Assembly (NCBI RefSeq): GCF_001311375.1
Contig: NZ_BBAS01000005.1
Location: 1-64,000, forward strand
Direction: 5' to 3'
DNA from: Limosilactobacillus equigenerosi DSM 18793 = JCM 14505
Lineage (GTDB): Bacteria; Bacillota; Bacilli; Lactobacillales; Lactobacillaceae
Length of the DNA stretch: 64,000 bases
The notes beneath the pieces are model-generated. The model had not been told where the DNA came from. It did no database searches and saw nothing but the letters and a program-made list of their open reading frames with translations. Made by a program: the position numbers and the translations under genes. This document shows positions 49,108 through 60,863 of the stretch, in pieces (the first letter of the stretch is position 1; every line of letters starts with the position of its first letter).

Positions 49108-50994
49108 CGACATATTCACTCAAGTACTCCCAGCGGGCCGTTTTTTCATCCAACGCCTTCGTCACAACATTTAATTGACCTTGCAGCTTCGCTAGCTTTT
49201 CATAATTATCGCCATTTTCGGCCATGGCCGTTTCGAGCTCGGCTTGTTGATTGGCGAGGTCATCGAGTTCCTCATTAATTTGATCCCATTCCAGCCGTTC
49301 TGCGTACGTTAATTTAGTCTTTACAGTTGGCTCCTTAGCCACCGCTGGCTGCTCAGTGACCTTCTTAACTGGTTTTGGCGCTGCGGTGGTTGCTTGATTA
49401 GCTTCCCGGTCTAAGTAATCGGTAAACAAGCCGACATGCCGATCAATCACCCCATTACCCTTAAAGATTAAGAGTTGGTCGGCCACTCGGTCTAAGAAGT
49501 ACCGGTCGTGGGAAATCGTAATCACTGTCCCCGCGAAATCATCAAGATAATCTTCTAAAACTGCTAACGTCCCAATATCCAGATCATTGGTTGGTTCGTC
49601 CATTAATAAGACATTTGGTTGTTGCATCAAAATCTTAAGCAAGAACAACCGTCGTTTTTCACCCCCGGATAATTTCCGAATCAACGTTCCATGCATAAAC
49701 CGCGGGAATAAGAACCGTTCGAGTAAGTTCGTCACTTCAATCCGTTCGCCATTTTTATCAACGACACTTTCCGCCACTTCGGATAAGTATTCAATCACTC
49801 GCTTATCTTCCGGAATCGGTTCCGTTTGTTGGGAATAGTACCCAAACTTAACCGTTTCCCCGATTTTAAGCGTGCCACTATCCAATGGTAGTTGTTCCAT
49901 TAAAATCTTGAACAAGGTTGTCTTCCCGGCTCCATTGACCCCAGAAATTCCAATCCGATCGCCAGCTTGCACGAGCCAATTAAAGTCGTGCAAAATGGTT
50001 AAATCGTCAAACGCCAAGTTCGCATTTTCCATCGCAATCACATCTTTGCCGAGCCGTTGGGATCCCATTGTAATCGAAACATCTTGGTCAACTTGGAGTT
50101 TCCCGAGTTGATCTTTTAATTCGTTAAACCGATTAATCCGACCCTTTTGCTTCGTACTCCGGGCTTTGGCTCCCGTTTTAATCCAGGATAATTCCTTTTG
50201 ATACAAGCTTTGGCGTTTCTTTTCGGTTTCTTGGGCTAACGCAACTCGCGCCGCCTTTTGTTCCACAAAGGCTTGGTAATTCCCATCATAATGGTACATT
50301 TCCCCAAATGATAATTCCCAAATATGATTCGTCACTTGATCTAAGAAGTACCGGTCATGAGTCACAATTAAAACTGCGCCCGCATAGCTCGCCAAGTAAT
50401 CTTGCAACCACACAATCGAATCGAGGTCCAAGTGGTTGGTGGGTTCATCTAAAATTAGTAAATCGGGTTGTTGAATCAACACTTGCGCCATCCCAACCCG
50501 TTTAAGTTGGCCACCCGACAATTCACTAATGGGTTGGTCTAAATTATCAATGTGGAGTTGGGTCAAAATGGTTTTAATTTGGCTTTCAACTTCCCACGCA
50601 TCCGTTTGGTCCATTTGGGTTTGTAGCTTCGCATACCGATCCGCTAATTGCGCATCATTCGGATTCAAACTATACGCCGCTAACACCTCTTCATACCGCC
50701 GGATTAAATCAAAGACCGGTTGTTCCCCAGTAAAAATGGCTTGCGTAATCGTTAAATCAGCTGGTAATTGGGGTTGTTGGCGTAAATAACCAATTGTGTA
50801 ATCACCGGGTTTGATAATTTGCCCTTGATCGGCATTCGTATCACCCGCAATCACATTTAATAAACTCGTTTTTCCACTCCCATTGGTCCCAATTAGCCCA
50901 ATGCGGTCGTGTTCATTAATTAAAAAATTGACATCTTGAAAGAGTACCTTTTCACCATACGTACTCGTCAAGCCTTCTGCCGTAATGTTTGCAT
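49100..50994 (-). CDS. ABC-F ATPase, Uup-like (frameshift near start)
   Basis: Cytoplasmic twin-ATPase protein acting on the ribosome or on recombination intermediates, without membrane helices. First cassette: LIGTNGSGKTSLLN, LSGGQLKRVGMA, LILDEPTNHLDLDS. Second: ISGVNGAGKTTLFK, LSGGEKRRLFLL, LLMDEPTNDLDIGT. A C-terminal coiled coil (about 550-620) marks the Uup group. The start is the ATG at 50994; one A missing near 50982 hides it. It begins two bases after the cca stop. No sign of a drug-resistance subtype. Confidence 0.87.
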
Positions 50995-50995
50995 C

Positions 50996-52199
50996 TTAAT
51001 TCTCCTCGTCAGCGGTCGCTGCTTGAATCAATTGCGTGGTTTCATTAGCTAGTTCGCCCGTCACCACCGCCGTTAATAATTGCTTTAAAGCCTGGCCTAA
51101 CGCCGGCCCTGGTTGCAAGCCGGCTTGGATTAGTTGCCCGCCGTTCACCGCTAATTCCCGTTGATTATGAATCGGCAGGTCGCGGTATTGTTGTAACGCA
51201 GACGTTTCATCAAACGAATGCCCTAATAATTGCGCTACGGCACTGGCCCCGCGAATAATAACTTCTGAAGCCGCAAAGCTGACCATCGCGTCAACAGTTC
51301 CCGTCATCGCTGCTTGATAATAAGTTCGTTGTGCTTGGACCAGTTTAATTAAATCATTGGATAATTTCCACGACTTTAATTCCGTGTTAATTTGCTGGTG
51401 GTCCCAACCATTCGTTACCGCCACGACTGTCCATACCGTGGCCGGCGTCGTTAATGGCCACGTAGAAACGGTCATTAATTGCTTCAAGCCCGGGGCAATC
51501 GCTGCTAAGACTGGCGCAGCATCAATAACCCAGTTTGGTCCATTAACTGCAAGGCCGGGACTGGTTGTTGACCGAGCATTAGTTTTTCAAATTCCACTTG
51601 AATCCGTTCAACGGCAATTTTACTTAATAAGGGGGCATTTTGCCTTAACCCATCAATGGTTGCCGGATCAATCGTGAAGTTCAATTGACTCGCAAAGCGA
51701 ACAGCCCGCATCATCCGTAATGCATCTTCGTTAAACCGTTCATTAGCGTCGCCCACAGCGCGAATAATCCCGGCGTTTAAATCTGTCATCCCATCAAACA
51801 AGTCAATCACTTCGCCACGCGGATTCATCGCTAGGGCATTAATCGTAAAATCCCGGCGCTTTAAATCTTCGGCTATTGACCGGACGAAGGTGACTTCATC
51901 AGGCCGCCGATAATCTTGATACCCTGATTCGGTCCGGAAAGTCGTTGTTTCATAGCCTTGTCCATGATCAAGAATCATTACCGTCCCATGTTCAATCCCT
52001 GTATCGACCGTCTTTTTAAAAATCGCCTTAATTTCACTTGGATAGCACTCGTAGCGATATCAATATCATGGAGGGGCTTACCCAATAAGGTATCCCGGAC
52101 ACAACCACCGACAAAGTAAGCCTCATACCCAGCTGCTTCGATTTGTTCTAACACTGGGGCCGCGGCGATAAATTCCGCTGGTAATTGTTCAATCTTCAT
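50996..52199 (-). CDS. cca: CCA tRNA nucleotidyltransferase (frameshifted here)
   Basis: Adds or repairs the 3' CCA end of tRNAs. The class II polymerase motif is [21 protein letters not shown] with the two catalytic Asp. The next motifs include [21 protein letters not shown] and [16 protein letters not shown]. One C is missing near 52040 and one G near 51507, giving three frames that together make about 401 residues. The start ATG overlaps the TPR gene stop (TAATG). Confidence 0.92.
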
Positions 52200-53470
52200 T
52201 AGTAATCCCAGTCCGTTTCTGCTTGTGCTAACCGTAACGCCATCTCTTCGTCAGTTGGAACCAACGCTACGTAGCGTTGTAATTCATCCAACATTTGTTC
52301 GCGATAACCCATTAATTGATAGAATGCAACTAATTGCTTTACAAACGTTGGATTCGTTTCAAAGCTTGGCCGGGCATTTTCAAACGCTTGGCCGGCTTCA
52401 TCAAATTGTTCCAGCGCCAGGTAAGATTGCGCCGCATTCCATTGTGCTTGCGGATCAATCCCATCGTCCTCATCTAAGGATGCTAATAAGTTTAGATTAT
52501 CTTGATGCCGACCTTGATCTAACAAGAAATTACTATATTGCAACGTAATCGTTTGGTTTTCAGGATCTAATTGGTGGGCTTTTGCCAAGTATTTGTCCAT
52601 TAACTGGCTATCACCCAAATGACTGGCATAGTCCGCTGCTTGCGCATATAAGGATTCATTGTATTCGTCATAGCCCATCCCTTCTTGCAAGGTTTTAAGC
52701 GCTTGCTCAAAGTTATCTTGCTTGGCGTAAACTTGCGCTAACGCCGGATAAGCTGACGTATATTGTGGATCATCTTTGATTAAATCGCTTAACGTAGCGG
52801 CCGCGGATTTCAAATCACCCGTATGTAATTGAATTAATCCGATTTGCGCGCGAATATCACTGGACCGGTATTGGCGATCAACTTGTTCTAAGTATCCCAA
52901 GGCTTGATCAAACTTACCGGCTTGGGCGTAAGCCATTCCTAAGCGTCCCGCAATATCAACCTTAGCAAATTCTAATAACCCTTGTTGAATCAACGCAAAG
53001 TAATACGGAATTGCTTGTTCAGCCTTCCCAACTAACCGGTAAAATTCCCCTAAGGCAAATAAGACGGCGGGTTCTTCCGGCGCGATTTGGTAAGCAATTT
53101 TTAACTTGGCTTCGGTAACTTCAAATTGTTCTTCCGTTTGGTATAAATCGGCCGCAACTAATAATGCTGATAAATAAAAATCCGAATCCGGCTTGATTTG
53201 ATTTAGGTAACTTAACGCTTCATCATTATGATCATTATCAATCGCAATTTCGGCTAACACCGTCCGTAAGACATCTTCATCCGGGTATTTTTCCAATAAT
53301 TTTAAATACACGCGTTGCGCTTGGTTGTTAAAGCCGAGCCCATATAATTCTTCCCCCAAACTAAATAAGGTATCATCATCATCTTTGCGTAACGCCCACG
53401 CAAAGGATTTCTTGGCGGCATCTAATTGGCCCGCTTCAATTTCATCTAACATGCGTTGTGAATATGACAT
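52199..53470 (-). CDS. Tetratricopeptide-repeat protein
   Basis: The 423-residue cytoplasmic protein is built from about 11 TPR units, for example [36 protein letters not shown] and [20 protein letters not shown]. It is acidic and has no signal or membrane helix. It resembles YpiA-type proteins found next to hup and cca in Bacilli. TPRs hold protein partners; the partner is unknown. The gene is intact. Confidence 0.88.
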   Translation of the reverse strand: MSYSQRMLDEIEAGQLDAAKKSFAWALRKDDDDTLFSLGEELYGLGFNNQAQRVYLKLLEKYPDEDVLRTVLAEIAIDNDHNDEALSYLNQIKPDSDFYLSALLVAADLYQTEEQFEVTEAKLKIAYQIAPEEPAVLFALGEFYRLVGKAEQAIPYYFALIQQGLLEFAKVDIAGRLGMAYAQAGKFDQALGYLEQVDRQYRSSDIRAQIGLIQLHTGDLKSAAATLSDLIKDDPQYTSAYPALAQVYAKQDNFEQALKTLQEGMGYDEYNESLYAQAADYASHLGDSQLMDKYLAKAHQLDPENQTITLQYSNFLLDQGRHQDNLNLLASLDEDDGIDPQAQWNAAQSYLALEQFDEAGQAFENARPSFETNPTFVKQLVAFYQLMGYREQMLDELQRYVALVPTDEEMALRLAQAETDWDY

Positions 53471-53534
53471 TTACTGCACTCCTTTATCATTCGCTGCTTC
53501 AGTCCCACTCCTAATTCCCCTGAGACAAAAAAAA

Positions 53535-53571
53535 TGAGGATGCAACAGCCATCAAGCTTGTTACACCCTCA
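53535..53571 (-). terminator. Terminator after hup
   Basis: TGAGGATGCAACA (53535-53547) pairs with TGTTACACCCTCA (53559-53571), with two mismatches, and eight T follow on the minus strand. Confidence 0.8.
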
Positions 53572-53588
53572 AATAAGCAAGTTAAGGA

Positions 53589-53864
53589 TTACTTAACAGC
53601 ATCCTTTAAGGCCTTACCTGGCTTAAATGCAGGAACCTTGCTTGCTGGGATTTGGATTTCTTGACCAGTTTGTGGGTTACGACCCTTACGAGCTGCACGT
53701 TCACGAACTTCGAAGTTACCAAAACCGATAAGTTGTACCTTTTCACCGTTAGCTAATGCCTTTTCAATTGATGAGAAGACAGCGTCAACAGCGGCCGTAG
53801 CGTCCTTCTTCGTTAAACCAGTTTCGGCTGCGACATTGTTTACTAATTCAGCTTTGTTTGCCAT
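53589..53864 (-). CDS. hup: DNA-binding protein HU
   Basis: Nucleoid protein of 91 residues that bends DNA. It begins [20 protein letters not shown], has [19 protein letters not shown] in the DNA-contact arm (about 44-62) and ends [15 protein letters not shown] chose the ATG at 53864 behind GGGAGGTG. Its codon use is strongly biased, as expected for a highly expressed gene. It is monocistronic between its own promoter and terminator. Confidence 0.97.
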   Translation of the reverse strand: MANKAELVNNVAAETGLTKKDATAAVDAVFSSIEKALANGEKVQLIGFGNFEVRERAARKGRNPQTGQEIQIPASKVPAFKPGKALKDAVK

Positions 53865-53966
53865 GTGGATTTCACCTCCCATTGACCGAATTTTAAAATG
53901 TTGCTTAAATTTGGAGTGGTCCCAAATTAACGAAATAATAGCGATATTTCTAACATTTCATATGGT

Positions 53967-53995
53967 ATATTATCATAGAATCGTTGATATGACAA
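53967..53995 (-). promoter_or_regulatory. hup promoter
   Basis: On the minus strand TTGTCA (53990-53995) and TAATAT (53967-53972) are 17 bases apart, about 100 bases upstream of the HU start. Confidence 0.6.
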
Positions 53996-54054
53996 CATTT
54001 AGCGTCCTTTTTGACCCAAAGTTAACTAAATTTGCCATTCGTTTAACAACTTCT

Positions 54055-55369
54055 TTATTGCCGTTGCCGTTTAATAATATGAATTGGCGTCCCCGTAAAG
54101 TCAAACGCCGCCCGAATCCGGTTTTCTAAGTACCGTTCATATGAGAAGTGCATTAAGTCCGGATCATTCATAAAGATAACAAACGTCGGTGGTTGAACTG
54201 CCACTTGGGTTGCATAGTAAATCCGTAACCGCCGTCCATTTGACGTTGGCGCTGGGTTGGCTGCCACCGCATCCATTAAGACGTCGTTTAAGACCGCTGA
54301 TTGTACCCGCCGGGTGTGGTGTTCATAAGCTTCTTGCACCATGGCCGGCAACTTGTGCAACCGTTGCTTGGTCTTAGCGGAAACGAAAATAATTGGGGCA
54401 TAACTTAAGTATTGGAATTCTTGCCGGATTAAATTCGTGAAGTCCGTCATCGTCCGTTGGTCACGGTCAGGAATCGTATCCCACTTGTTAACCACGATTA
54501 CAATCGCCCGGCCCGCTTCATGCGCGTAACCAGCGACGTGCTTATCAAGTTCGCGAATTCCTTCTTCAGCGTTCAAGACAAATAAGACCACGTCGGAGTC
54601 ATCAATCGCCCGCATTGACCGCATTAAAGCATACCGTTCCGTGTTTTCGTATAACTTACCTTTTTTTCTTAATCCCGGCCGTATCAACCATCGTAAATTC
54701 TTGACCATCAGGCGTCTTGAATTCGGTGTTAATTGAATCCCGCGTGGTTCCGGCAATATCAGAAACAATCACCCGCTCTTCGCCGAGCATCGCGTTCACG
54801 ATTGAGGATTTTCCAACATTCGGACGACCAATGAAACTAAAGCGGATCTTCTTATCATCAATTTCGTCATTCTTTTCTGGGAAGTGCTTGATAACTTCAT
54901 CTAATAAGTCACCTAGCCCGACCCCATGGACACTTGAAATTGGGTAAGGTTCACCCAAGCCTAAAGAATAGAAATCATAAATTTGCGTCCGCCGTTCCGG
55001 ATTATCGACCTTGTTAACGGCTAAGACGACCGGCTTATTGGACCGGTATAAAATTTTAGCTACTTGTTCATCAGCATCCGTGACCCCGTTTTCAACGTTC
55101 ACGACCATTACAATCACATCCGCTTCATCAATCGCCACTTCTGCTTGTTCCCGGATTTGGGTTGATAATGGTTGGTCAGACATTTCAATCCCCCCAGTAT
55201 CAATCATACTGAAGTTTTTCCCTAACCATTCTCCATGGGCATAAATCCGATCCCGTGTTACCCCAGGGGTATCTTCAACGATTGAAATTCGTTCCCCCGC
55301 AATCCGATTAAATAAAGTTGATTTACCGACGTTAGGACGACCTACGACGGCTACAATTGGATTTGACAT
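54055..55369 (-). CDS. der: Ribosome biogenesis GTPase Der/EngA (frameshifted here)
   Basis: Essential twin-GTPase for 50S assembly. Domain 1: [30 protein letters not shown]. Domain 2: [39 protein letters not shown]-like C-terminal domain ends with IHIIKRQRQ. One extra A near 54663 breaks the frame just after DTAGIKKK. The repaired length is about 438 residues. Confidence 0.93.
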
Positions 55370-55388
55370 GGAATTCTCCTTTAAAAAT

Positions 55389-55417
55389 AAAGAGGTTGAG
55401 TTTGACCCAACCTCTTT
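55389..55417 (-). terminator. Terminator after rpsA
   Basis: AAAGAGGTTG and CAACCTCTTT form a ten-base-pair stem with ATTTTT following on the minus strand, just before der. Confidence 0.78.
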
Positions 55418-55440
55418 TGATTTAATGATAAGTAATTAAA

Positions 55441-56676
55441 TTACTTACCAGCGTTCTTTAATTCGTCACCGATTAAGTCACCAAGAGTAAATCCGGTTTC
55501 TTCTTCAGGGGCATCAGCCACGAAGTTGTTCGTGTTGTTACGACGACGTGGACGACGGTTGCCACCGTTGTTGTTATTGTTTTCAGCACCAGCTGGAGCT
55601 TCTTGTAAGGCCTTGATTGAAAGACCTAAACGTTGCTTATCAGCTTCAACGTTAAGTACCTTAACCTTAACTTCTTCCCCAACCTTAAGGACATCAGCAG
55701 GCGTTGCGATGTGCTTGTGTGAGATTTGAGAAATGTGAACTAAACCTTCAACACCAGGGAAGACTTCAACAAAGGCACCAAAGTCCGTAAGACGCTTAAC
55801 AGTACCAGTTAATTCAGCACCTTGTGGGGCCTTTTCTTCAATGTTATCCCATGGTCCAGGTAACGTTTGCTTGATAGAAAGGGAAATCCGTTCCTTATCA
55901 GCATCAACGCTTAAGACCTTCACGTCAACTTCTTGACCAACTTCTAAGACATCAGCTGGCTTAGCAACGTGGTCGTATGAAATTTCAGAAACGTGAACTA
56001 ATCCGTCAACCCCACCAAGGTCGATGAAGGCACCGAAGTTCGTCATCCGAGCAACCTTACCCTTAACAACGTCACCGGCAGCTAATGAACCGAAGATCTT
56101 AGCAGCTGCTTCAGCGTGTTGTGCTTGAACGATTTCCTTGTGTGAAAGGATCAAACGGTTTTCGCTTGGTTCAATTTCCACAATCTTGAATTCAAGTTCT
56201 TGACCCTTGAATTGGTTTAAATCATCAACGTAGTGATCAGTAATCATTGATGCAGGTACGAAACCACGTACTCCAGCATCAACAACCAATCCACCACGAA
56301 CGGCTTGCGTAACCGTAGCCGTAATCGTTTCGCCAGCTTCGAACTTAGCTTGTACTTCGTCCCAAACCTTCATGGCTTCTAAACGACGGTGTGAAAGCAA
56401 GTAGCTCCCGTTTTCCTTATCGCTGCCGATCTTTGAGATAACAACCAAGTCTAAGACATCCCCAACCTTAACAACATCGTTGATGTCCGTAACTGGCTTC
56501 GTTGAAAGTTGGTTGGCAGGAACAATTCCTTCAACCCCGGCACCTTCAATCCCAACGACTGCTTGGCGATCGTCATCGATTTGCAATACCTTCCCCTTCA
56601 CAACATCACCAACGTTAACTGGCTTGATGCTGTCAAGTGCTTCTAACATCGCGTTCATAGTTTCATTTTCAGCCAT
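55441..56676 (-). CDS. rpsA: Ribosomal protein S1 homologue
   Basis: At 411 residues it holds four S1 RNA-binding domains. Each has a variant of GDVVKGKV, GAFVDLGG or FVEVFPG, and LVHISQISHKH. The C-terminal tail is Asn/Arg-rich (PRRRNNTNN) and disordered. In Firmicutes this shorter S1 aids translation of some mRNAs. It lies between cmk and der, the usual order, and is intact with the codon bias of a highly expressed gene. Confidence 0.94.
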   Translation of the reverse strand: MAENETMNAMLEALDSIKPVNVGDVVKGKVLQIDDDRQAVVGIEGAGVEGIVPANQLSTKPVTDINDVVKVGDVLDLVVISKIGSDKENGSYLLSHRRLEAMKVWDEVQAKFEAGETITATVTQAVRGGLVVDAGVRGFVPASMITDHYVDDLNQFKGQELEFKIVEIEPSENRLILSHKEIVQAQHAEAAAKIFGSLAAGDVVKGKVARMTNFGAFIDLGGVDGLVHVSEISYDHVAKPADVLEVGQEVDVKVLSVDADKERISLSIKQTLPGPWDNIEEKAPQGAELTGTVKRLTDFGAFVEVFPGVEGLVHISQISHKHIATPADVLKVGEEVKVKVLNVEADKQRLGLSIKALQEAPAGAENNNNNGGNRRPRRRNNTNNFVADAPEEETGFTLGDLIGDELKNAGK

Positions 56677-56741
56677 CTAATAAAATCCTCCTAGTGACAA
56701 TTAACTCTGATTACTATTTTACTAAATGAAATCCGCTTTGA

Positions 56742-57428
56742 CTAGTGTTTTAACCGATTTGTTGAGTTTTTTTCGATAATTTCACTAATCTCGTTCACAA
56801 CTTCCTCAATCGTTAAGTGCGTCGTATCTAAGCGAATCGCATCGGGCGCTTGGGTTAATGGCGACACTGCCCGCGTGGAATCCTTTTGATCCCGTAATTC
56901 AATCGCTGCTTGTAATGCTTCGATTGATTGGGTTGGTAATCCCCGTTGCTTATTATCTTCATACCGCCGCCGGGCCCGTTCATAAGCCGAAGCAACCATA
57001 AAGATTTTAACTGGCGCCTGAGGCAAGACCGTCGTTCCAATATCACGACCATCCATGACAATATTGTCGGTCGCCGCAATTTCCCGTTGCATGGCCACCA
57101 TGGCCGTCCGAACTTCACCAATCGCTGCGACGGCTGAAACATTAGCCGCCACTTCGCTCGTCCGAATCAATTGGGTCACATTTTGGTCGCCTAAGAAAAC
57201 TTGTTGCGGATCCCCCGCTTCAAAGCGGAGTGGTAAATGTTGCGCAATTTCAATAATCGCTGCTTCATCATCCATAGCCACTCCTTGTTGTAAGGCCGCT
57301 AGTGTCACCGCCCGGTACATCGCACCAGTATCACAGTAGATAAAGCCAAACTTTTGGGCAACTAACTTCGCCACCGTACTCTTACCGGCTGAGGCTGGTC
57401 CATCAATTGCTACTTGAAAACTCGTCAT
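56742..57428 (-). CDS. cmk: Cytidylate kinase
   Basis: Phosphorylates CMP and dCMP with ATP. The P-loop is IDGPASAGKSTVAKLVA, the substrate region shows YCDTGAMYRAVTL, and DGRDIGTTVLP binds CMP. The lid segment is ERARRRYEDNKQRG. The 228-residue gene is intact and lies 11 bases after the LysM protein gene. Confidence 0.95.
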   Translation of the reverse strand: MTSFQVAIDGPASAGKSTVAKLVAQKFGFIYCDTGAMYRAVTLAALQQGVAMDDEAAIIEIAQHLPLRFEAGDPQQVFLGDQNVTQLIRTSEVAANVSAVAAIGEVRTAMVAMQREIAATDNIVMDGRDIGTTVLPQAPVKIFMVASAYERARRRYEDNKQRGLPTQSIEALQAAIELRDQKDSTRAVSPLTQAPDAIRLDTTHLTIEEVVNEISEIIEKNSTNRLKH

Positions 57429-57439
57429 TAACTCTCTCC

Positions 57440-58252
57440 TTACCGTACTCGTAATTGTTGCCCAGGTTGTAAGTTAGCACTTGAACTTAAGCCATTCAGT
57501 TGCATCAATTGTTGCACCGTAATTCCGTTGTTAACAGCCACTCGGTAAAGACCTTGCCCCCGTTGCACCGTCGCATAGTTAGAGCCAGTGTTGGTCGTTT
57601 GGGCAGCCGGTTGTTGAGCTGGTTGGGCTTGAGCTTGGTTAGCATTGGATTGACTCGCTTGACTAGCTTCCTTAGCAGCTTTTGCGGCTGCCTTGGATGA
57701 AGCTTTCGCTGCCTTTACTGACTCCCGCTTTGCCTTGGCTGAATCAGCCGCCGCTTGCTTCTTTTCACTAGCACGTTTTGCCTTTGCGGCCTTTTCCTTA
57801 GCTAATTTAGATGACTTTTTCGCCGCGGCCTTCTTCTTGGCAGCTGCTTCTGACGCTTTCTTAGCGCTTGCGGATTTTTCAGCCGCGCGCTTTGAAGCTT
57901 CTTCTGAATGCCGCTTGTTAGAGCTTTCCACCGCTTCCGTTTGTGGGTGACTAAACTTATTTTGATTTTGCACCCAGTAAATCACTGGCGTAGCAGCTAA
58001 GCCGACCACCAAAATTACTAACAACGTTAATAATTGGTTCCCCATCCGCTTTGAACGCACCGCCTTGGGGTCATCTTCAAGCGAAACTTCTTCAACAACT
58101 GGTTCATCACTACCTGGTTGCTCCGTCTGCGTGGCGTCATCCTTAACTTCCGATTCATCTAACCCCGCCGTTGGATCGACTTCTGGGGCTTCGTCAAACG
58201 TCTTATTCCATAATTGGTCATCCGTTGGTTGCTTTTCTGGTTCTTTACTCAT
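57440..58252 (-). CDS. LysM-domain membrane-anchored protein
   Basis: The 270-residue protein has an acidic cytoplasmic N terminus, one membrane helix at about 72-93 (LLTLLVILVVGLAATPVIYW) and a long Ala/Lys/Ser-rich stretch (about 110-195). A Gln-rich linker and one C-terminal LysM domain (YATVQRGQGLYRVAVNNGIT to LQPGQQLRVR) follow, so it should bind peptidoglycan outside the cell. It is the standard gene before cmk in lactobacilli. No catalytic domain is present. Confidence 0.9.
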   Translation of the reverse strand: MSKEPEKQPTDDQLWNKTFDEAPEVDPTAGLDESEVKDDATQTEQPGSDEPVVEEVSLEDDPKAVRSKRMGNQLLTLLVILVVGLAATPVIYWVQNQNKFSHPQTEAVESSNKRHSEEASKRAAEKSASAKKASEAAAKKKAAAKKSSKLAKEKAAKAKRASEKKQAAADSAKAKRESVKAAKASSKAAAKAAKEASQASQSNANQAQAQPAQQPAAQTTNTGSNYATVQRGQGLYRVAVNNGITVQQLMQLNGLSSSANLQPGQQLRVR

Positions 58253-58315
58253 GGTATTCCTCCATCTAAATTAATCTCGCATTCTATCATATCATTATTT
58301 TCAAGGGTCGGTCTA

Positions 58316-59756
58316 CTAGTTAAAGAATTGTTTTAACCGCTTTTCCCACGCCAAGGGATTTTGCTCCCGATTTGGAACTTCCCACGCTGGTAAATCCAAC
58401 GTTGCTGGCGTCCAAGCGGGTTGACAGCCATCGCAACACCGCGCCTGACTGGCTCCGGTTTCACCAAAATACCGCCAAATTAGCTGCCGCCGACAACCTT
58501 GCACTTGCAGATAACTTTGCATCCACTGTAATTGTTGCGCCAATTCAGCCTGATGCGGCGCTAAAAAGGCCGCCAGTTCGCTTGGCGCAATTCCATGCGT
58601 TAAGTAAAATTGTAAAATTTCCCGTTGCTCGCCTAACGCGCTCGCTGGTAATTGACGGGCTTGGACTTGTTCCAAAATAGGTACGGGTGGGATTTCAATT
58701 TGGTTTAAGCTTTGTGGGAGCAATTCATCCCCCGGGGCATTCAATAAAATTGCCACACTTGGTTGCCCATTCCGGCCCGCCCGGCCAACTTCTTGCACAT
58801 AGTCATCCAAACTCTTCGGTAAATGATAGTGAATCACATACCGAATATTATCCTTATCAATCCCCATCCCAAAGGCACTCGTTGCACAAATGACATCTAA
58901 TTGATCGCGCATAAAATGTTGTTGAATTCGATACCGTTCCAAGGCGTCCAACCCCGCGTGGTACGATGAGACTTGCAGCTCAGTTGCGGCTTGTAAGGCG
59001 GTCGCCATTTCGTTGGCTAATTGGCGACTGGAAAAGTAAATAATCCCTTGGCCACCAAGTTCCTTAACCAAAGCTAATAGGCGCTGTTGCTTCGTTGCCT
59101 CGTCCGCCACTTTTTCAACCGCAAAAAAAGATATTCGGCCGGTTAACTGATTCAACAATTTGCGTCACTTGCGTTTCCACCAACCCGAGTCGGGCCAAAA
59201 TATCAGTTCGGACTTTGGGCGGGGCCGTGGCGGTTAACATTAACAACCGCGGTGGGTTTAATTGCTGTAAGACATCTTTAAGCAATAAATATTCAGGCCG
59301 GAAATTGGGCCCCCATTGCGAAATACAGTGTGCCTCATCAATGACCACCAAGCCGATTCCTTGGCGTTTTAAGGCCGTTAAGATTTTCGGTTTCACCAAC
59401 GTCTCTGGTGAAATAAAAATAAATTGATACTCCCGTAAATGCTGTAAAACTAATTGTTGTTCTTGATACGTCAACGTTGAATTTAACATGACTGCCCGAC
59501 CATGCCCATGTTCGCGGATGCGGTTAACTTGATCTTGCATCAACGAAATTAAGGGGGACACAATCACAATTGGGGCCTGAATTACGTAACGTGGCAATTG
59601 ATACAAGAGGGACTTCCCGGCGCCGGTTGGCAAGACTGCCAGCGTCGGTTCCCCATTTAACACCGCTGTTAAGGTTGGTAATTGCCCCGGTCGAAAGTCA
59701 GCAAACCCAAAATGCGTCTGCAATAATTTATGCAATTGATCCGTTGTAATCGCCAT
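58316..59756 (-). CDS. recQ: ATP-dependent DNA helicase RecQ (frameshifted here)
   Basis: Superfamily 2 helicase. Motif 0 is FRPGQLPTL, motif I VLPTGAGKSLLYQLP, motif II VIDEAHCISQWG and motif VI QEVGRAGRNG. A short zinc region (CRRQLIWRYF, CCDGC) ends the protein; no HRDC domain is seen. One extra T near 59127 breaks the frame after VNRPNIFF. The repaired length is about 480 residues. It overlaps the upstream gene by 29 bases. Confidence 0.92.
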
Positions 59757-60786
59757 ATTCCTGATGACACCTCATAATTTGATATAACCGAAAGTAAAAA
59801 AACGCCACCGTTGTTTCAACCGGAAAACGGGCTGCATCATATTCCCACGTCACGGCGGGTTGGTCGCTATACTGTTTCAAAATTGCCAGGACCGCTGGTG
59901 GAATTAGCGAAGCCATTTGAAGCTGATTTGGCATTAAAATGGCCACTTCTAATAAGTGTTCCCGAACCGTACTGAGCTTTAAATAACGGCGTTGACTGAT
60001 TTGTTCCATTGTTAACCCCTGTTGATATGCTTGGAGGGTTTTGGCAGCACTGCTAGTAATGGGGCGAGGATTAATTAAATCACTCATTAACGCTGCCAAC
60101 GGTCCCCCTTGTTGGGCAATCCCGGTCGCCATAAACAACCAGGTATCCCGAATCATCAGCCGCACTTCAGGTAAGGCAACCGCTAATTCAGCGGCCGCTT
60201 GCCGCTCAGTCCACCCAATTAAATGATACCCAATTAAGCGATAGGTCCACACTATCGCCAAGCGTTCATCATGTTGCGCTAGTTGCGCTACCAGTTGAGT
60301 GATTTGGGTTTCAATTAACGTTAAATCTGATTTGGCTAACGCTTGCACCCATTGACGCACCCGTTGCATTTCAAATTCATTTAAATTAACCGGTACATAG
60401 TGAGCGTGTTGGTGCTTAAATTCCGAAATCACTTGCAAGGCGAGTAATAATCGTTGGGAATATTGATCAACATTTGTTACCCACGCCCACGCCCCGAACT
60501 GACTTTGGTAGTGTTCTCGTTGCCAATTACTTAAATGGTCAGCCCCGGCACTCGTTAACCAAGCTTGTTGGTCCGCTTGTTGCACCCAACCTCGTTGTTC
60601 CCATTGCCGGATCATTCGTTCCCATTGACCACGCGTTAACTGGCGCCGCGCCCCCAGCATCCCTAAAATATGGTAATTATAGGCCCAAAATAAAGTCGCC
60701 TCCGACCGCCGCCCGCGCAAAATATTTTCAATAACTCGTAACCGCCGTGGTTGTGGACTTAGTAACTGTAATAAATCTTCTTCCAT
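59728..60786 (-). CDS. Helix-turn-helix protein linked to RecQ (YpbB-like)
   Basis: The 352-residue protein has a C-terminal helix-turn-helix segment (AYQQGLTMEQISQRRYLKLS at about 290) of the HTH_40 type, and a helical N-terminal part rich in Gln and Trp. In Bacilli such a protein (YpbB) precedes recQ, as here, with overlapping reading frames. It may assist RecQ loading, but that is inference. I chose the ATG at 60786 behind GGGGAG over 60858. Confidence 0.8.
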   Translation of the reverse strand: MEEDLLQLLSPQPRRLRVIENILRGRRSEATLFWAYNYHILGMLGARRQLTRGQWERMIRQWEQRGWVQQADQQAWLTSAGADHLSNWQREHYQSQFGAWAWVTNVDQYSQRLLLALQVISEFKHQHAHYVPVNLNEFEMQRVRQWVQALAKSDLTLIETQITQLVAQLAQHDERLAIVWTYRLIGYHLIGWTERQAAAELAVALPEVRLMIRDTWLFMATGIAQQGGPLAALMSDLINPRPITSSAAKTLQAYQQGLTMEQISQRRYLKLSTVREHLLEVAILMPNQLQMASLIPPAVLAILKQYSDQPAVTWEYDAARFPVETTVAFFYFRLYQIMRCHQEYGDYNGSIA

Positions 60787-60863
60787 TGGCTCCCCTTCCC
60801 TTACTAAAAACGGTCGATTCGTTCGCTTATTATAACGTAAGCGTAACCAATCGACCATTCTTT

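Noticed and set aside
49100-50994. Antibiotic-resistance ABC-F protein
   Set aside because: The C-terminal coiled coil and the neighbours (cca, dfrA) fit a Uup-type housekeeping protein.
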